Origin: Thalassoglobus polymorphus
GTDB taxonomy: Bacteria; Planctomycetota; Planctomycetia; Planctomycetales; Planctomycetaceae
Direction of reading: 5' to 3'
DNA length: 64,000 nt
Assembly (NCBI RefSeq): GCF_007744255.1
Contig: NZ_CP036267.1
Span: 3,537,500-3,601,499, forward strand
Part shown: positions 26,643 to 35,228 of the stretch, in pieces
How positions within the stretch are numbered: position 1 is the first letter of the stretch
How the letters are laid out: each line of letters opens with the position of its first letter
The notes under the pieces: model-generated
Database searches by the model: none
Told to the model about the DNA's origin: nothing
Seen by the model: only the letters and a program-made list of their open reading frames with translations
Position numbers and translations under genes: made by a program

Positions 26643-27665
26643 ATGTTTGTGATTCGGCCGGTGCGTGAGACTGACCTTGATGACATTGTTGCACTTGCAG
26701 ACCTGACATCTTTCGGATTGACGACTCTCCCGCGCGATAAAGAGCTTCTTGAATCTCGCATCCATGAATCGGTCCAGGCGTTCCTGAACATCTCCAGAGG
26801 GAAAGCGAGTGGGCAGGCCTACTTACTGGTCATGGAGGAGGTCGAAACTCAAAAAGTTGTCGGAACATCCGGCATCGTTTCTAAAGTGGGAGGTTTTGAA
26901 CCATTTTATGCTTATCGAATTGAGACGTCCCGACAGGAGTCGTTGACGCTCAATATCCGCAAAGATCTCCCAGTTCTACATCTTGTAGCTGAGCACGATG
27001 GCCCCAGTGAGATTGGAAGTCTGTTTTTGCATCCTGACTATCGGCAGGGTGGAAATGGACGATTACTTTCTTTGTCACGCTTCTTGATGATGGCTGAGTT
27101 CCCGAAACTCTTTGACGATGAAGTCATCGCTGAGATGCGAGGTGTCATTAATGAAAAGGGACAAAGTCCGTTTTGGGACGCAGTTGGAAAACACTTCTTT
27201 GATCTTGAATTCCCGAAAGCGGACTATCTGAGCATCTTGAACAAAGAATTTATCGGCGACCTGATGCCAGTTCATCCGATCTACTTACCTCTGCTGCCAC
27301 AAAGTGCTCAGGATGTCATCGGTGAAGTGCATGAGGAAACCCGCCCAGCTCGGAAGTTGCTTGAAACAGAAGGATTTCGATTTCAGCAAATGATCGACAT
27401 CTTTGAAGCCGGACCAATTTTACACTGTCCACTCCCGATGATTCGTACCGTCCGCGAAAGTCGACGCAAAACAATCTCGGAGATTGTCGAACAAATCGAC
27501 TCGGAAGAATCCTTTCTCATCAGCAATGCCTCTGAGGATTTTCGAGTCGTTCGATCGAAACTCCAAATGACAACAGAGGGTATCCACCTGGAACGTGCGG
27601 CAGCTGAGGCCTTACAAGTAGAAACCGGTGATCAAGTTCGATTTGTCACCCCCAAAGCTTCTTAA
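26643..27665 (+). CDS. astA: arginine N-succinyltransferase AstA
   Basis: AstA transfers succinate from succinyl-CoA to the alpha-amino group of arginine, the first step of the ammonia-producing AST catabolic pathway. The start FVIRPVRETDLDDIVALA, the HLVAEHDGPSEIGSLFLHPD core with DYRQGGNGRLLS (acyl-CoA loop) and FPKADYLS..FIGDLMPVHPIYLPLLP are typical of the GNAT-like AstA fold. The mature length of 340 matches the family. ATG at 26643 has GGAGG eight bases upstream; an in-frame TTG at 26628 was rejected. astD and astB follow on the same strand. The stop codon TAA is immediately followed by a dispersed A1 repeat. Confidence 0.93.
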   Translation: MFVIRPVRETDLDDIVALADLTSFGLTTLPRDKELLESRIHESVQAFLNISRGKASGQAYLLVMEEVETQKVVGTSGIVSKVGGFEPFYAYRIETSRQESLTLNIRKDLPVLHLVAEHDGPSEIGSLFLHPDYRQGGNGRLLSLSRFLMMAEFPKLFDDEVIAEMRGVINEKGQSPFWDAVGKHFFDLEFPKADYLSILNKEFIGDLMPVHPIYLPLLPQSAQDVIGEVHEETRPARKLLETEGFRFQQMIDIFEAGPILHCPLPMIRTVRESRRKTISEIVEQIDSEESFLISNASEDFRVVRSKLQMTTEGIHLERAAAEALQVETGDQVRFVTPKAS

Positions 27666-27751
27666 AGAGTTTTCAATGTTTATCGTGCTTGTGCAGGTCA
27701 CTTTGATGATTACAGAAAAACTCGCCACGAGGCAGAACGTAAAGACCAAGA
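27666..27751 (-). repeat. dispersed repeat family A1 directly after the astA stop
   Basis: It begins AGAGTTTTCAATGTTTATCG on the base after the astA stop and ends CTCGCCACGAGGCAGAACGT then AAAGACCAAG. This is the inverted form of the consensus seen at 45396. Confidence 0.85.
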
Positions 27752-27877
27752 ACTAAGTTGCCCCCGCTCCCACAGGAGCAGAACACGCTCTGGAAATTCT
27801 GGCATACCAGAACAACTTCAGTTGTCGCCTGAGCGGTTCTTTCATTCAATTGAGCCACAAATCAGTTGAGAGACAAA

Positions 27878-29347
27878 ATGAAACTTTCAGGACAAAATTA
27901 CATCAGTGGAACCTGGCGTTCGGGGAAAGGGACCGATTTTCACTCAGAGAACCCAGCGAATGGAGACCTGATGTGGCAAGGCCGCCATTCAAGCCAAGCC
28001 GATATCGATGACGCGATGCACGCTGCAAAAAACGCCTCGAAGAAATGGGGATCGGTTCCGGTCGGAGAGCGAATTCAATACCTGGAATCATTTCAGAAAC
28101 AGTTGAGTCAGCAGTCTGAAGAACTCGCAAAGTTGATTTCTCAAGAGGTCGGTAAGCCGGTTTGGGAGGCGAGAACCGAAGTTCAGGCAATGATCGGAAA
28201 GATTCCCGCTTCGATCGAAGCCTTCCAGAAACGAGCAGGAAATGAAGAGATCGTCCTCGCAGAAGCCAAAGGTATAACGAGGTACAAACCACTCGGAGTC
28301 GTTGCTGTTTTGGGACCATTTAATTTTCCGGGACACATCAGCAATGGTCATATCATCCCAGCGTTGCTGGCTGGGAATACCGTTGTTTGGAAGCCTAGCG
28401 AATTGACCCCAGCAGTGGCGGAACTTGTCATCAAACTTTGGGAAACTTCAGGCTTGCCAGCGGGCGTACTCAATCTGGTACAAGGTGGCCGCGACACCGG
28501 AGAGAGTCTTGTTTCTCATCCTGGCCATCGTGGTGTGTTGTTTACTGGGAGTTTACAAGCGGGAATTGCGATTTCAAAAAAACTTGTCGAGCGTCCTGAA
28601 ACGATCCTCGCCCTTGAACTGGGCGGAAATAATCCGTTGGTGATTCATGAAATTGACAACATCGATGCAGCGGTCTACTTGACCATTCAATCTGCCTTTC
28701 TGACCTCGGGCCAACGCTGCACGTGTGCTCGCCGACTTATTGTCACTGACGGAAACGATTCTTACATCGAACGTCTTGTGGAAGCTGTCAAGAAACTGAA
28801 CGTTGATCATCCCGATGCTGAACCAGAACCATTTATGGGATCGGTGATCAATTCCAGGGTTGTTGACCGGCTCATCAATGAACAGAAAGAGTTACAGAAT
28901 TCGGGTGGAGAAATCCTCATCGAGGCGCAGCGACTTCCTTTGGGTGATGCTTTCGTCTCCCCCGGAATCATCGATGTCACAAACGTCAAAGCTCTTCCCG
29001 ATGAAGAACTCTTCGGTCCATTTTCAAAATTGATTCGTGTGCCAGATTTCAATGCAGCGATCGATGTTGCAAATCAAACTCAGTACGGACTGGCAGCCGG
29101 CCTGCTCTCGAAGCACCGTTCAAGCTATGACCGTTTCTTTCAGGAAGTTGAAGCGGGACTGATCAACTGGAATTCGCCCACCACCGGAGCGAGCGGTCGT
29201 TTGCCGTTTGGTGGAGTACAAAGAAGTGGGAACCATCGACCTGCGGGGTCGTTCATGATTGACAGTTGCCATTCGCCAGTTGCTTCGATTGAACGGGAGT
29301 CGCTAACCGTGCCAGAAAAGCTCTTGCCGGGAGTTCACTTCTCATGA
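27878..29347 (+). CDS. astD: N-succinylglutamate 5-semialdehyde dehydrogenase AstD
   Basis: An NAD-dependent aldehyde dehydrogenase that oxidises succinylglutamate semialdehyde to succinylglutamate in the AST pathway. Motifs: NYISGTWRSGKG at the start, VAVLGPFNFPGHISNGHIIP, FTGSLQAG (NAD loop), the general base in LALELGGNNPL, and the catalytic Cys in SGQRCTCARRLIV. At 489 residues it has the AstD length. ATG at 27878 is preferred to an upstream TTG. The stop overlaps the astB start by four bases (ATGA), so the two are coupled. The ALDH family is certain; AstD rather than another ALDH follows from the neighbours and the close N-terminal match. Confidence 0.93.
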   Translation: MKLSGQNYISGTWRSGKGTDFHSENPANGDLMWQGRHSSQADIDDAMHAAKNASKKWGSVPVGERIQYLESFQKQLSQQSEELAKLISQEVGKPVWEARTEVQAMIGKIPASIEAFQKRAGNEEIVLAEAKGITRYKPLGVVAVLGPFNFPGHISNGHIIPALLAGNTVVWKPSELTPAVAELVIKLWETSGLPAGVLNLVQGGRDTGESLVSHPGHRGVLFTGSLQAGIAISKKLVERPETILALELGGNNPLVIHEIDNIDAAVYLTIQSAFLTSGQRCTCARRLIVTDGNDSYIERLVEAVKKLNVDHPDAEPEPFMGSVINSRVVDRLINEQKELQNSGGEILIEAQRLPLGDAFVSPGIIDVTNVKALPDEELFGPFSKLIRVPDFNAAIDVANQTQYGLAAGLLSKHRSSYDRFFQEVEAGLINWNSPTTGASGRLPFGGVQRSGNHRPAGSFMIDSCHSPVASIERESLTVPEKLLPGVHFS

Positions 29348-30666
29348 AAGCTGTTGAAATCAATTTTGATGGCATCATCGGGCCGACCCACCACTATGGA
29401 GGCCTCTCTTTCGGGAACGTTGCCTCGGACCGATTCCGTTACCAAATCTCTTCCCCTCGTCAGGCCGCCCTGGAAGGTCTGGCGAAAATGAAACTGCTCA
29501 GTGATCGCGGAATCGCTCAAGCAGTTCTCCCCCCGCACCATCGCCCCGATCTCGAATTTCTTCGGGGGCAAGGTTATTCAGGAAAGGCTGAGCAGATCAT
29601 CCAGAAAGTCTTTCGGGATGACCCTGAACTTTTATCGGCAGCTTCGAGTGCCTCATCGATGTGGGCTGCTAATGCTGCGACGGTCTCTCCCAGTGCCGAG
29701 ACTGCGGATGGGAAAGTCCATTTCACACCTGCAAATCTCGTCAGCAAAAGACATCGATCGATTGAACCGCAATTCACCAGACAGGTTCTCAAGAAAATTT
29801 TCTTAGATACTGATCACTTCACAATCCATAATCCGCTTCCTGCGACAGCAGAATTCGCAGATGAAGGAGCAGCAAACCATTTGCGAATTAGCAGTTCTCA
29901 CTCCGAACCGGGGACCGAAATCTTTGTGTATGGTCGGAACGGAGACGGTGGAGGCCCACAAAAATTTCCAGCGAGACAATCACGGGCCGCTTGCGAAGCT
30001 ATCATTGAACAGCACGGTCTTGACTCACGAAGAGTCATGCTCGTCGCACAATCTCCAGACGTAATTGATGCAGGCGTTTTTCACAATGATGTCATTTCGG
30101 TGGCGAACGAAAACGTTCTCGTATGCCATGCCAAGGCATTTGTGAATCAATCTTTCGTGTTGGAAACGCTTAAAACCGAACAGCCATCTCTCGAAGTCTT
30201 TCAAGTTTCGTCCGACGAACTCTCGGTGACAGATGCCGTTTCGTCATACATTTTCAACAGCCAATTGGTCACCTTACCAAACGGGACAATGCTCTTTCTC
30301 GCACCGGAAGAGTGCCGGACGAATCTGCCTGCTCGAGCAGTTCTTGATCGGCTGAAGGATGAAGTTGACGTCGTGAGTGAAGTTGAATTTGTCGACGTTC
30401 GCCAAAGCATGCAAAACGGCGGAGGCCCGGCCTGTTTACGTTTGCGAGTCGTACTGACAGAAGATGAAGTTGCTGCCATTCATCAACCGATCTTGCTGAC
30501 AGATGTGACCTATCAAAAGCTCATATTCTGGGTGCAGCAGCACTACCGTGAAGAACTCACGCTTGAAGATCTTGCAGACCCTGAACTATTCAGGGAGGGC
30601 TGTACCGCACTCGATGAACTCACGCAAATTCTGGAGCTTGGAGCAATTTATCCGTTCCAGAAATAA
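29344..30666 (+). CDS. astB: N-succinylarginine dihydrolase AstB
   Basis: AstB releases two ammonia and CO2 from succinylarginine, giving succinylornithine. It belongs to the amidinotransferase (pentein) fold. Visible marks are EINFDGIIGPTHHYGGLSFG at the N-terminus, LLSAASSASSMWAANAATVS, VYGRNGDG, DAGVFHNDVISVANENVLV, and NGGGPACLRLRV with the catalytic Cys near 365. Length is 440, as in the family. It shares ATGA with the astD stop. Neither astC (aminotransferase) nor astE (desuccinylase) lies nearby, so those steps must be encoded elsewhere or done by a general enzyme. Confidence 0.95.
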   Translation: MKAVEINFDGIIGPTHHYGGLSFGNVASDRFRYQISSPRQAALEGLAKMKLLSDRGIAQAVLPPHHRPDLEFLRGQGYSGKAEQIIQKVFRDDPELLSAASSASSMWAANAATVSPSAETADGKVHFTPANLVSKRHRSIEPQFTRQVLKKIFLDTDHFTIHNPLPATAEFADEGAANHLRISSSHSEPGTEIFVYGRNGDGGGPQKFPARQSRAACEAIIEQHGLDSRRVMLVAQSPDVIDAGVFHNDVISVANENVLVCHAKAFVNQSFVLETLKTEQPSLEVFQVSSDELSVTDAVSSYIFNSQLVTLPNGTMLFLAPEECRTNLPARAVLDRLKDEVDVVSEVEFVDVRQSMQNGGGPACLRLRVVLTEDEVAAIHQPILLTDVTYQKLIFWVQQHYREELTLEDLADPELFREGCTALDELTQILELGAIYPFQK

Positions 30667-30689
30667 GCCGAAATCTCAAACAGTTTGCT

Positions 30690-30767
30690 CGCCCACGCCT
30701 CGCGAAAGCAGTTTATAAAACTCTGAAAGTGAACTTCACAGGCACGACAAGCATTGAAAATGCTCTA
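30690..30767 (+). repeat. dispersed repeat family A1 containing a stop codon
   Basis: It reads CGCCCACGCCTCGCGAAAGC, then GTTTATAAAACTCTGAAAGT, GAACTTCACAGGCACGACAA and GCATTGAAAATGCTCTA. The final CTA is the minus-strand TAG stop of the DUF1338 gene. Confidence 0.85.
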
Positions 30768-31565
30768 CTCGCGGCGATCTGTGCTTTGGAAAATCTTATC
30801 CGCACTTTTCGCGATAAAACCGGTGAAGATTTTTCCGTCTGGCTGTTCATATCGACGGGCGAATTCGTAGTAACAACTCGGGATAGAAAACGTACCGTCT
30901 GAAAACGAAACGTCCATCTGAGCAGCCAGCGTGGATGACTGTTCGAGGAGTTCTTCCGGTGATCCTTTGATTTCTCCTCCCATTGCGTTTAAAGGAAACC
31001 CGTTTGACTTAACAAATTCGTTGAGCTCTTGAAGAGACATAAACGATTTCAAAGCGTTGACTGAAACCGTGAAATGGTTTGCACAAAACCCAAATGCTGA
31101 CAGCCAGCCGGCATACTCACTCTCTTCAACCAAACTTGAATAAGTGGAGTGGTCGATGTCCCATAGCCGACCTTGGGCACAAAGCTGACGACTCGAAAGT
31201 TCATGCGATGAAATTTGGTCAACGAGAGTTTTAGCAGTGGCTTGCAACTCCTCGGACATTTCGTTGAGTTTCAGTTCGCTGATAAAGATTTTTGGAAGCT
31301 GCTCATCAGAATGTTCATAATGTTTTGCGAAAAGGTGCTTACCGGGAAATTCGTAACTCCCGCACTCTTTGTATCCTGCAACCAGGAATGGCTTTGCCAG
31401 AATTTGAATTCCAACACGTGGATCGTCAAAAGTTCGGAATGCAATATGATCATTGATGACGGTCTCGCCACGCTCCGAGAGGAGTTGATGAATCGCTTCG
31501 GCCTGCGGATTCATTTCTTGAAACGTATCCCAGAGAGTTTGTAAAAGCGAATCGAGTTGAGACAT
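30765..31565 (-). CDS. DUF1338 family protein, possible 2-oxoacid dioxygenase
   Basis: A 266-residue cytosolic protein of DUF1338. Larger members (HglS/YdcJ) convert 2-oxoadipate to 2-hydroxyglutarate in D-lysine catabolism with Fe(II), and the family is built on a vicinal oxygen chelate-like fold. The metal-binding start INDHIAFRTFDDPRVGI is clear, with later WLSAFGFCANHFTVSVN and MGGEIKGSPEELLEQSS and an acidic EFARRYE near the end. ATG at 31565 has AGGTG upstream. It starts 22 bases after the dipeptidase stop on the same strand, suggesting an operon. The dioxygenase role is inferred from relatives. The stop codon falls inside an A1 repeat. Confidence 0.82.
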   Translation of the reverse strand: MSQLDSLLQTLWDTFQEMNPQAEAIHQLLSERGETVINDHIAFRTFDDPRVGIQILAKPFLVAGYKECGSYEFPGKHLFAKHYEHSDEQLPKIFISELKLNEMSEELQATAKTLVDQISSHELSSRQLCAQGRLWDIDHSTYSSLVEESEYAGWLSAFGFCANHFTVSVNALKSFMSLQELNEFVKSNGFPLNAMGGEIKGSPEELLEQSSTLAAQMDVSFSDGTFSIPSCYYEFARRYEQPDGKIFTGFIAKSADKIFQSTDRRE

Positions 31566-31587
31566 TATGCACCTGTGTGAGTTAAAA

Positions 31588-32757
31588 TCAGTCCTGATTC
31601 TTATTGAGGCTCTTCGCAACCTCCTCTGCATCTTTCAATGCTCGAAAGATGTTTCCTCCCAGTATTTTATGGATTTCTTCCGCTGAATAACCTCGCTGAA
31701 CAAGTTCTTCTGTGATCGCTGGATACGTCGAGACATCCTCGAGACCCACTGGCAATTTTGAGACACCATCAAAGTCCGATCCAATCCCGACGTGGTCGAT
31801 TCCAGCAATCTTAATCACATGCTCGATGTGGTCGACGACGATCCCAAGATCACCGAGAGCGTTTTTGTCTTTCTTCAAAATTTCAGTCGGGACAATAAAG
31901 GTTGGGAAAAAGTTGATCATCACAACTCCACCATTTTCCGGAAGGAGTTTCAAAATGTCGTCGGGAACATTTCGTGGATGGTCACAAATTGCACGTGCAG
32001 ATGAATGTGAAAAAATCACCGGGGCTTTTGTCACCTGAAGTGCGTCGCGCATCGTCTGAATCGAAACATGCGACAGATCGACCAGCATGCCCAGCCGATT
32101 CATCTCCCGTACGACTTCCTCACCAAATGGAGACAAACCCTGATCCGGATCGCCGTTGCACGAACCGGCCCAGTCCAGACTACGGTTGTGAGTCAAGGTC
32201 ATGTAACGGACACCGTCGTCATAAAATTTATTGAGCATCTGGAGCGAACCCTCTATCGAATGTCCCCCTTCGACGCCCATCATCGAAGCAATTTTCCCCG
32301 ATTTTATAATTCGCTGAATATCATCGGTCGTTGACGCCGCCTCAAAGTGATCCGGATATTTTTTGTACATATTGTGGACAACGTCGATCTGTTCGAGAGT
32401 TCGTAAAAGCGAGTCGTTGCTGTCGATTGTGTCTCCGGAAACATAGACGGACCAGAATTGAGCTTTCAATCCGGACTTGGCAAGTCTCGGGATGTCTGTG
32501 TGGAGTTCCGGTTGTGGTTTGGAAATATCGAGTTTCTCAAACGACCCGCTCGCCAATTTTCGAATTTGCCATGGCAAGTCATTGTGACCATCAAACAACA
32601 TTCCTTCGTTATGAATCTTGCGGACTTCAGGACTTACTGTGGCTGGCTCGGCAGCGACTCCTGCTGAGCCATTGAGCATCAGTCCACTCCCGAAGATCAT
32701 CAGTGCGAGAAAGGAGAAGCGGCGGGATGTCGCGAAGTTGGGGCAGTAGAATTGCAC
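31588..32757 (-). CDS. exported membrane dipeptidase (peptidase M19)
   Basis: A zinc dipeptidase of the renal dipeptidase family, which cleaves dipeptides (including D-containing ones) outside the cytoplasm. After a signal sequence ending near GSAGVAA, the metal-binding residues appear in FDGHNDLPWQ (HxD), GVEGGHSIEG (bridging Glu), LVDLSHVSIQTM and PVIFSHSSARAICDHPRN. DHVGIGSDFDGV closes the barrel. The start is taken as GTG at 32757, which has AGGAG five bases upstream; the longer frame begins with a TTG that lacks one. Product length is 389. The next gene downstream, DUF1338, could process the released amino acids, but this is speculative. Confidence 0.93.
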   Translation of the reverse strand: MQFYCPNFATSRRFSFLALMIFGSGLMLNGSAGVAAEPATVSPEVRKIHNEGMLFDGHNDLPWQIRKLASGSFEKLDISKPQPELHTDIPRLAKSGLKAQFWSVYVSGDTIDSNDSLLRTLEQIDVVHNMYKKYPDHFEAASTTDDIQRIIKSGKIASMMGVEGGHSIEGSLQMLNKFYDDGVRYMTLTHNRSLDWAGSCNGDPDQGLSPFGEEVVREMNRLGMLVDLSHVSIQTMRDALQVTKAPVIFSHSSARAICDHPRNVPDDILKLLPENGGVVMINFFPTFIVPTEILKKDKNALGDLGIVVDHIEHVIKIAGIDHVGIGSDFDGVSKLPVGLEDVSTYPAITEELVQRGYSAEEIHKILGGNIFRALKDAEEVAKSLNKNQD

Positions 32758-33331
32758 GATGGCTCCTGAATTGATCAATGAGTGTTGATAAAATTGTACG
32801 AGGCGTTCTGCAGGAAAGAAAGTTCCCTAGCTGGGGAGAGAGAAAATCGATATTAGTCCTGACGCTCCGCCTCGTTGTGAGCAGTCTATGAAGTCATGAA
32901 AGTGACTTTCACGGGGGCGATTCTCTCAGCCATCGCTGATTGCTGTCTCCCCAGACTGAACAAAACGCAAGCCTTGGCCGCTTCTCATTCGCAAAACATC
33001 CCGAGGTGACTAAACTACATTTTGAATACGATCTGCATTGAAGTCTGTTCAGTCCCCTGAGTTAAGAATTCAGAGAACTATCGGTCAAACTGATTCAATT
33101 AAAAAAATTCCTGAAGAGATTTCCAATTCGGTTCTCACGGAATTCCCGACTAGCTAGAGTCTTGCAGATCCGCAGGCGAGAGCACTTTTCGTGGATTCTG
33201 GGGATTCAAAATGAAGGTCGAACTTCATACATGTCCCCTTCACTTTCAATCACTGGCCTTTTATCCGGCGGCCCGATTGAGCCTTTTCATTTTGTCGCGG
33301 TTGCACTGGCCGCGTTAGGTATTGAGCAAGA
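32758..33331. other. 570-base divergent gap with a truncated A1 repeat
   Basis: It lies between the dipeptidase and ubiE starts and holds an A1 repeat at 32855-32921. A 39-codon frame at 33231-33350 overlaps the ubiE start and is not considered real. Confidence 0.5.
32855..32921 (+). repeat. dispersed repeat family A1, right end missing
   Basis: It reads TAGTCCTGACGCTCCGCCTC, GTTGTGAGCAGTCTATGAAG and TCATGAAAGTGACTTTCACG, then loses the GCATTGAAAATGCTC end. Confidence 0.75.
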
Positions 33332-34081
33332 ATGTCCGAAGCGACGATGACTGTCGACAAATCAGGTGAACGTGTCCAACGAATGTTCGGACAGATCGCT
33401 GACCGCTATGACTTGATGAATCACCTACTCTCAGGTGGAGTCGATATCTACTGGCGATCATTCACGGTGAAGAAAGTCGCTCCTCAAAACGATTCACCGA
33501 TTCTGGATGTTTGCACAGGTACGGGTGACCTTGCGTTGACGTATTGGAAAGCAGGCAACAAACAAATTCCGGTCTTTGGAACGGACTTCACCCCGGAGAT
33601 GCTCGAACGCGCACGAACCAAATTCGACAAGTTGAGTGCTGCGGAAAAACAAACAACAGCAGAAGTTCAATTTCAAGAAGCCGATACACAAGAACTTCCG
33701 TTTGACGACAACATGTTTCAAATTGTTTCTGTCGCATTCGGTCTTCGGAACGTCGCAGATACGCGTGCTGGCTTACAGGAAATGTTGCGAGTTTGTGAAC
33801 CGGGCGGTCGAGTCGCTGTTCTTGAATTCTCGAATCCGACGATGCCCGGCTTGGCAGGCGGATACCGATGGTACTTCAAAAATGTCTTACCGAGACTCGG
33901 TCAGCTCTTTGCGAAAAACTCCGAGCAGGCATACAACTATCTCCCTCAATCCGTGACAGAGTTCCCATGCGGGCAGGAACTCGTTGACATCATGACAGAA
34001 TGCGGAATGATCAACGCTTCATTTATCCCGTTGACATTTGGGATCGCGACGCTTTATGTCGGAGAAAAACCTTCGAATTAA
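33332..34081 (+). CDS. ubiE: demethylmenaquinone/2-methoxy-benzoquinol methyltransferase UbiE/MenG
   Basis: A SAM-dependent C-methyltransferase for the last or near-last step of menaquinone (or ubiquinone) synthesis. Motifs: VQRMFGQIADRYDLMNHLLS at the start, the SAM loop LDVCTGTGDLAL, TDFTPEMLERA, VSVAFGLRNVAD, GGRVAVLEFSNP, and the closing LTFGIATLYVGEKP. At 249 residues it has standard length. Planctomycetes make menaquinone, so the MenG role is more likely than UbiE; this is from general knowledge. It stands alone between opposite-strand genes. A weak GAGCAAG precedes the ATG. Confidence 0.95.
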   Translation: MSEATMTVDKSGERVQRMFGQIADRYDLMNHLLSGGVDIYWRSFTVKKVAPQNDSPILDVCTGTGDLALTYWKAGNKQIPVFGTDFTPEMLERARTKFDKLSAAEKQTTAEVQFQEADTQELPFDDNMFQIVSVAFGLRNVADTRAGLQEMLRVCEPGGRVAVLEFSNPTMPGLAGGYRWYFKNVLPRLGQLFAKNSEQAYNYLPQSVTEFPCGQELVDIMTECGMINASFIPLTFGIATLYVGEKPSN

Positions 34082-34120
34082 TTTCCAGGCAATGGTAATA
34101 CGAATGTAGCGTTCTCATTG

Positions 34121-35227
34121 TCACTTGAGTTTCCCTCGGGCTGCAATCGGCCAGATGCACTCGACACGATTATCTCGCAGGCCGACAAACTCGTTGTGCA
34201 ATACAGTTGTATGGTCGCTGTATCCCGGTGAGACGATGACTTTGTCACCGACGATCAGGTTTTGAGACTCTGGTCCCAGTTTGAGTGTCATGTGCTCTGC
34301 ACTGAGTTGCGTTACCTCGGCATCGTTGAGTGCTTTGCCGCTCACCATTGATGGAACTGTCGGCGGATGAATATCTGGATGAACGGACTTTCTTCCAACA
34401 TCGAGTACCGCACGCTCCAAACTCGGACGACTGACCACGCTCGCCACCAAAGTTAAGGATGGTGTCAACCCTTTCACGCCGCAGCGTTCGAGGTAAAAGC
34501 GGTCAGCGAAGATCCCGCCACCTGCCTGAAGTTCTGTCACAGCGGGATGTTTGGCAGTGATCTGATACGAACCGGTTCCGCCAGCACTGACGATATCGCA
34601 ACACATCCCTTCTGCGAGCATCACATCCCGGAGCTCTTCGAGAAACGAGAGAACCGTGAAAATCTGCTTCTGTTTTTTCTCTTCGTCTGTCTCACTAAGC
34701 AGGTGACCTTCGTATCCCATGATCCCCACAAGTTCGACTCCGGGAAGCTTGTTAACTCCGCGGGCGAGTTGCTGCGCGTCCGGGCCGGGCCGGATTCCGA
34801 CTCGCTGCATCCCGAGATCGACTTCGAGAATCACTCGGCACTTCACACCGTTTTGACGGCAAACATCGGACAAAGCCTCTGCTTGAACAAAGTGATCGCA
34901 AGCAATAATAGGATCACCAATTGCACAAAGCTTGGCGATTCGCTGAAGTTTCTGTTCTCCGATCATCATGTTGGCAATCAGCACATCCGGGATGCCATTT
35001 TCAATGAAGACGGCTGCCTCTGAACTCTTTGCAGATGTGACACCGATCGCTCCAGCGTCAACCTGCATTTGAGCGATCACTGGGAGCTTGTGGCACTTCA
35101 CATGTGGTCGCCAGTTCTTCCCATGCTCTTTGAGATAACTCATCATGCTGTTCAGATTCGCTTCCATGACCGCAAGATCGATGCACAGCGATGGCGTGTC
35201 CAACTCAGTAATATGTTGCCCAATCAT
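34121..35227 (-). CDS. D-threonine aldolase / D-serine dehydratase-like PLP enzyme
   Basis: A 368-residue fold-type III PLP enzyme (alanine racemase N-terminal barrel, D-serine-dehydratase-like C-terminal domain). The PLP lysine lies in WRPHVKCHKLPVIA. The barrel continues with VTSAKSSEAAVF, EVDLGMQRVGIRPG and SAGGTGSYQI. The C-terminal domain has a metal-site pattern in SPGYSDHTTVLHNEF..VECIWPIAARG. Such enzymes split D-threonine or dehydrate D-serine. ATG at 35227 has AAGGA upstream and follows the stop of the GH88-like gene after a single base, so the two are coupled. The exact substrate is undetermined. Confidence 0.9.
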   Translation of the reverse strand: MIGQHITELDTPSLCIDLAVMEANLNSMMSYLKEHGKNWRPHVKCHKLPVIAQMQVDAGAIGVTSAKSSEAAVFIENGIPDVLIANMMIGEQKLQRIAKLCAIGDPIIACDHFVQAEALSDVCRQNGVKCRVILEVDLGMQRVGIRPGPDAQQLARGVNKLPGVELVGIMGYEGHLLSETDEEKKQKQIFTVLSFLEELRDVMLAEGMCCDIVSAGGTGSYQITAKHPAVTELQAGGGIFADRFYLERCGVKGLTPSLTLVASVVSRPSLERAVLDVGRKSVHPDIHPPTVPSMVSGKALNDAEVTQLSAEHMTLKLGPESQNLIVGDKVIVSPGYSDHTTVLHNEFVGLRDNRVECIWPIAARGKLK

Positions 35228-35228
35228 C

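Noticed and set aside
33231-33350. A 39-codon plus-strand frame overlapping the ubiE start
   Set aside because: It has no recognisable protein features, overlaps ubiE by 19 bases and lacks a ribosome-binding site.
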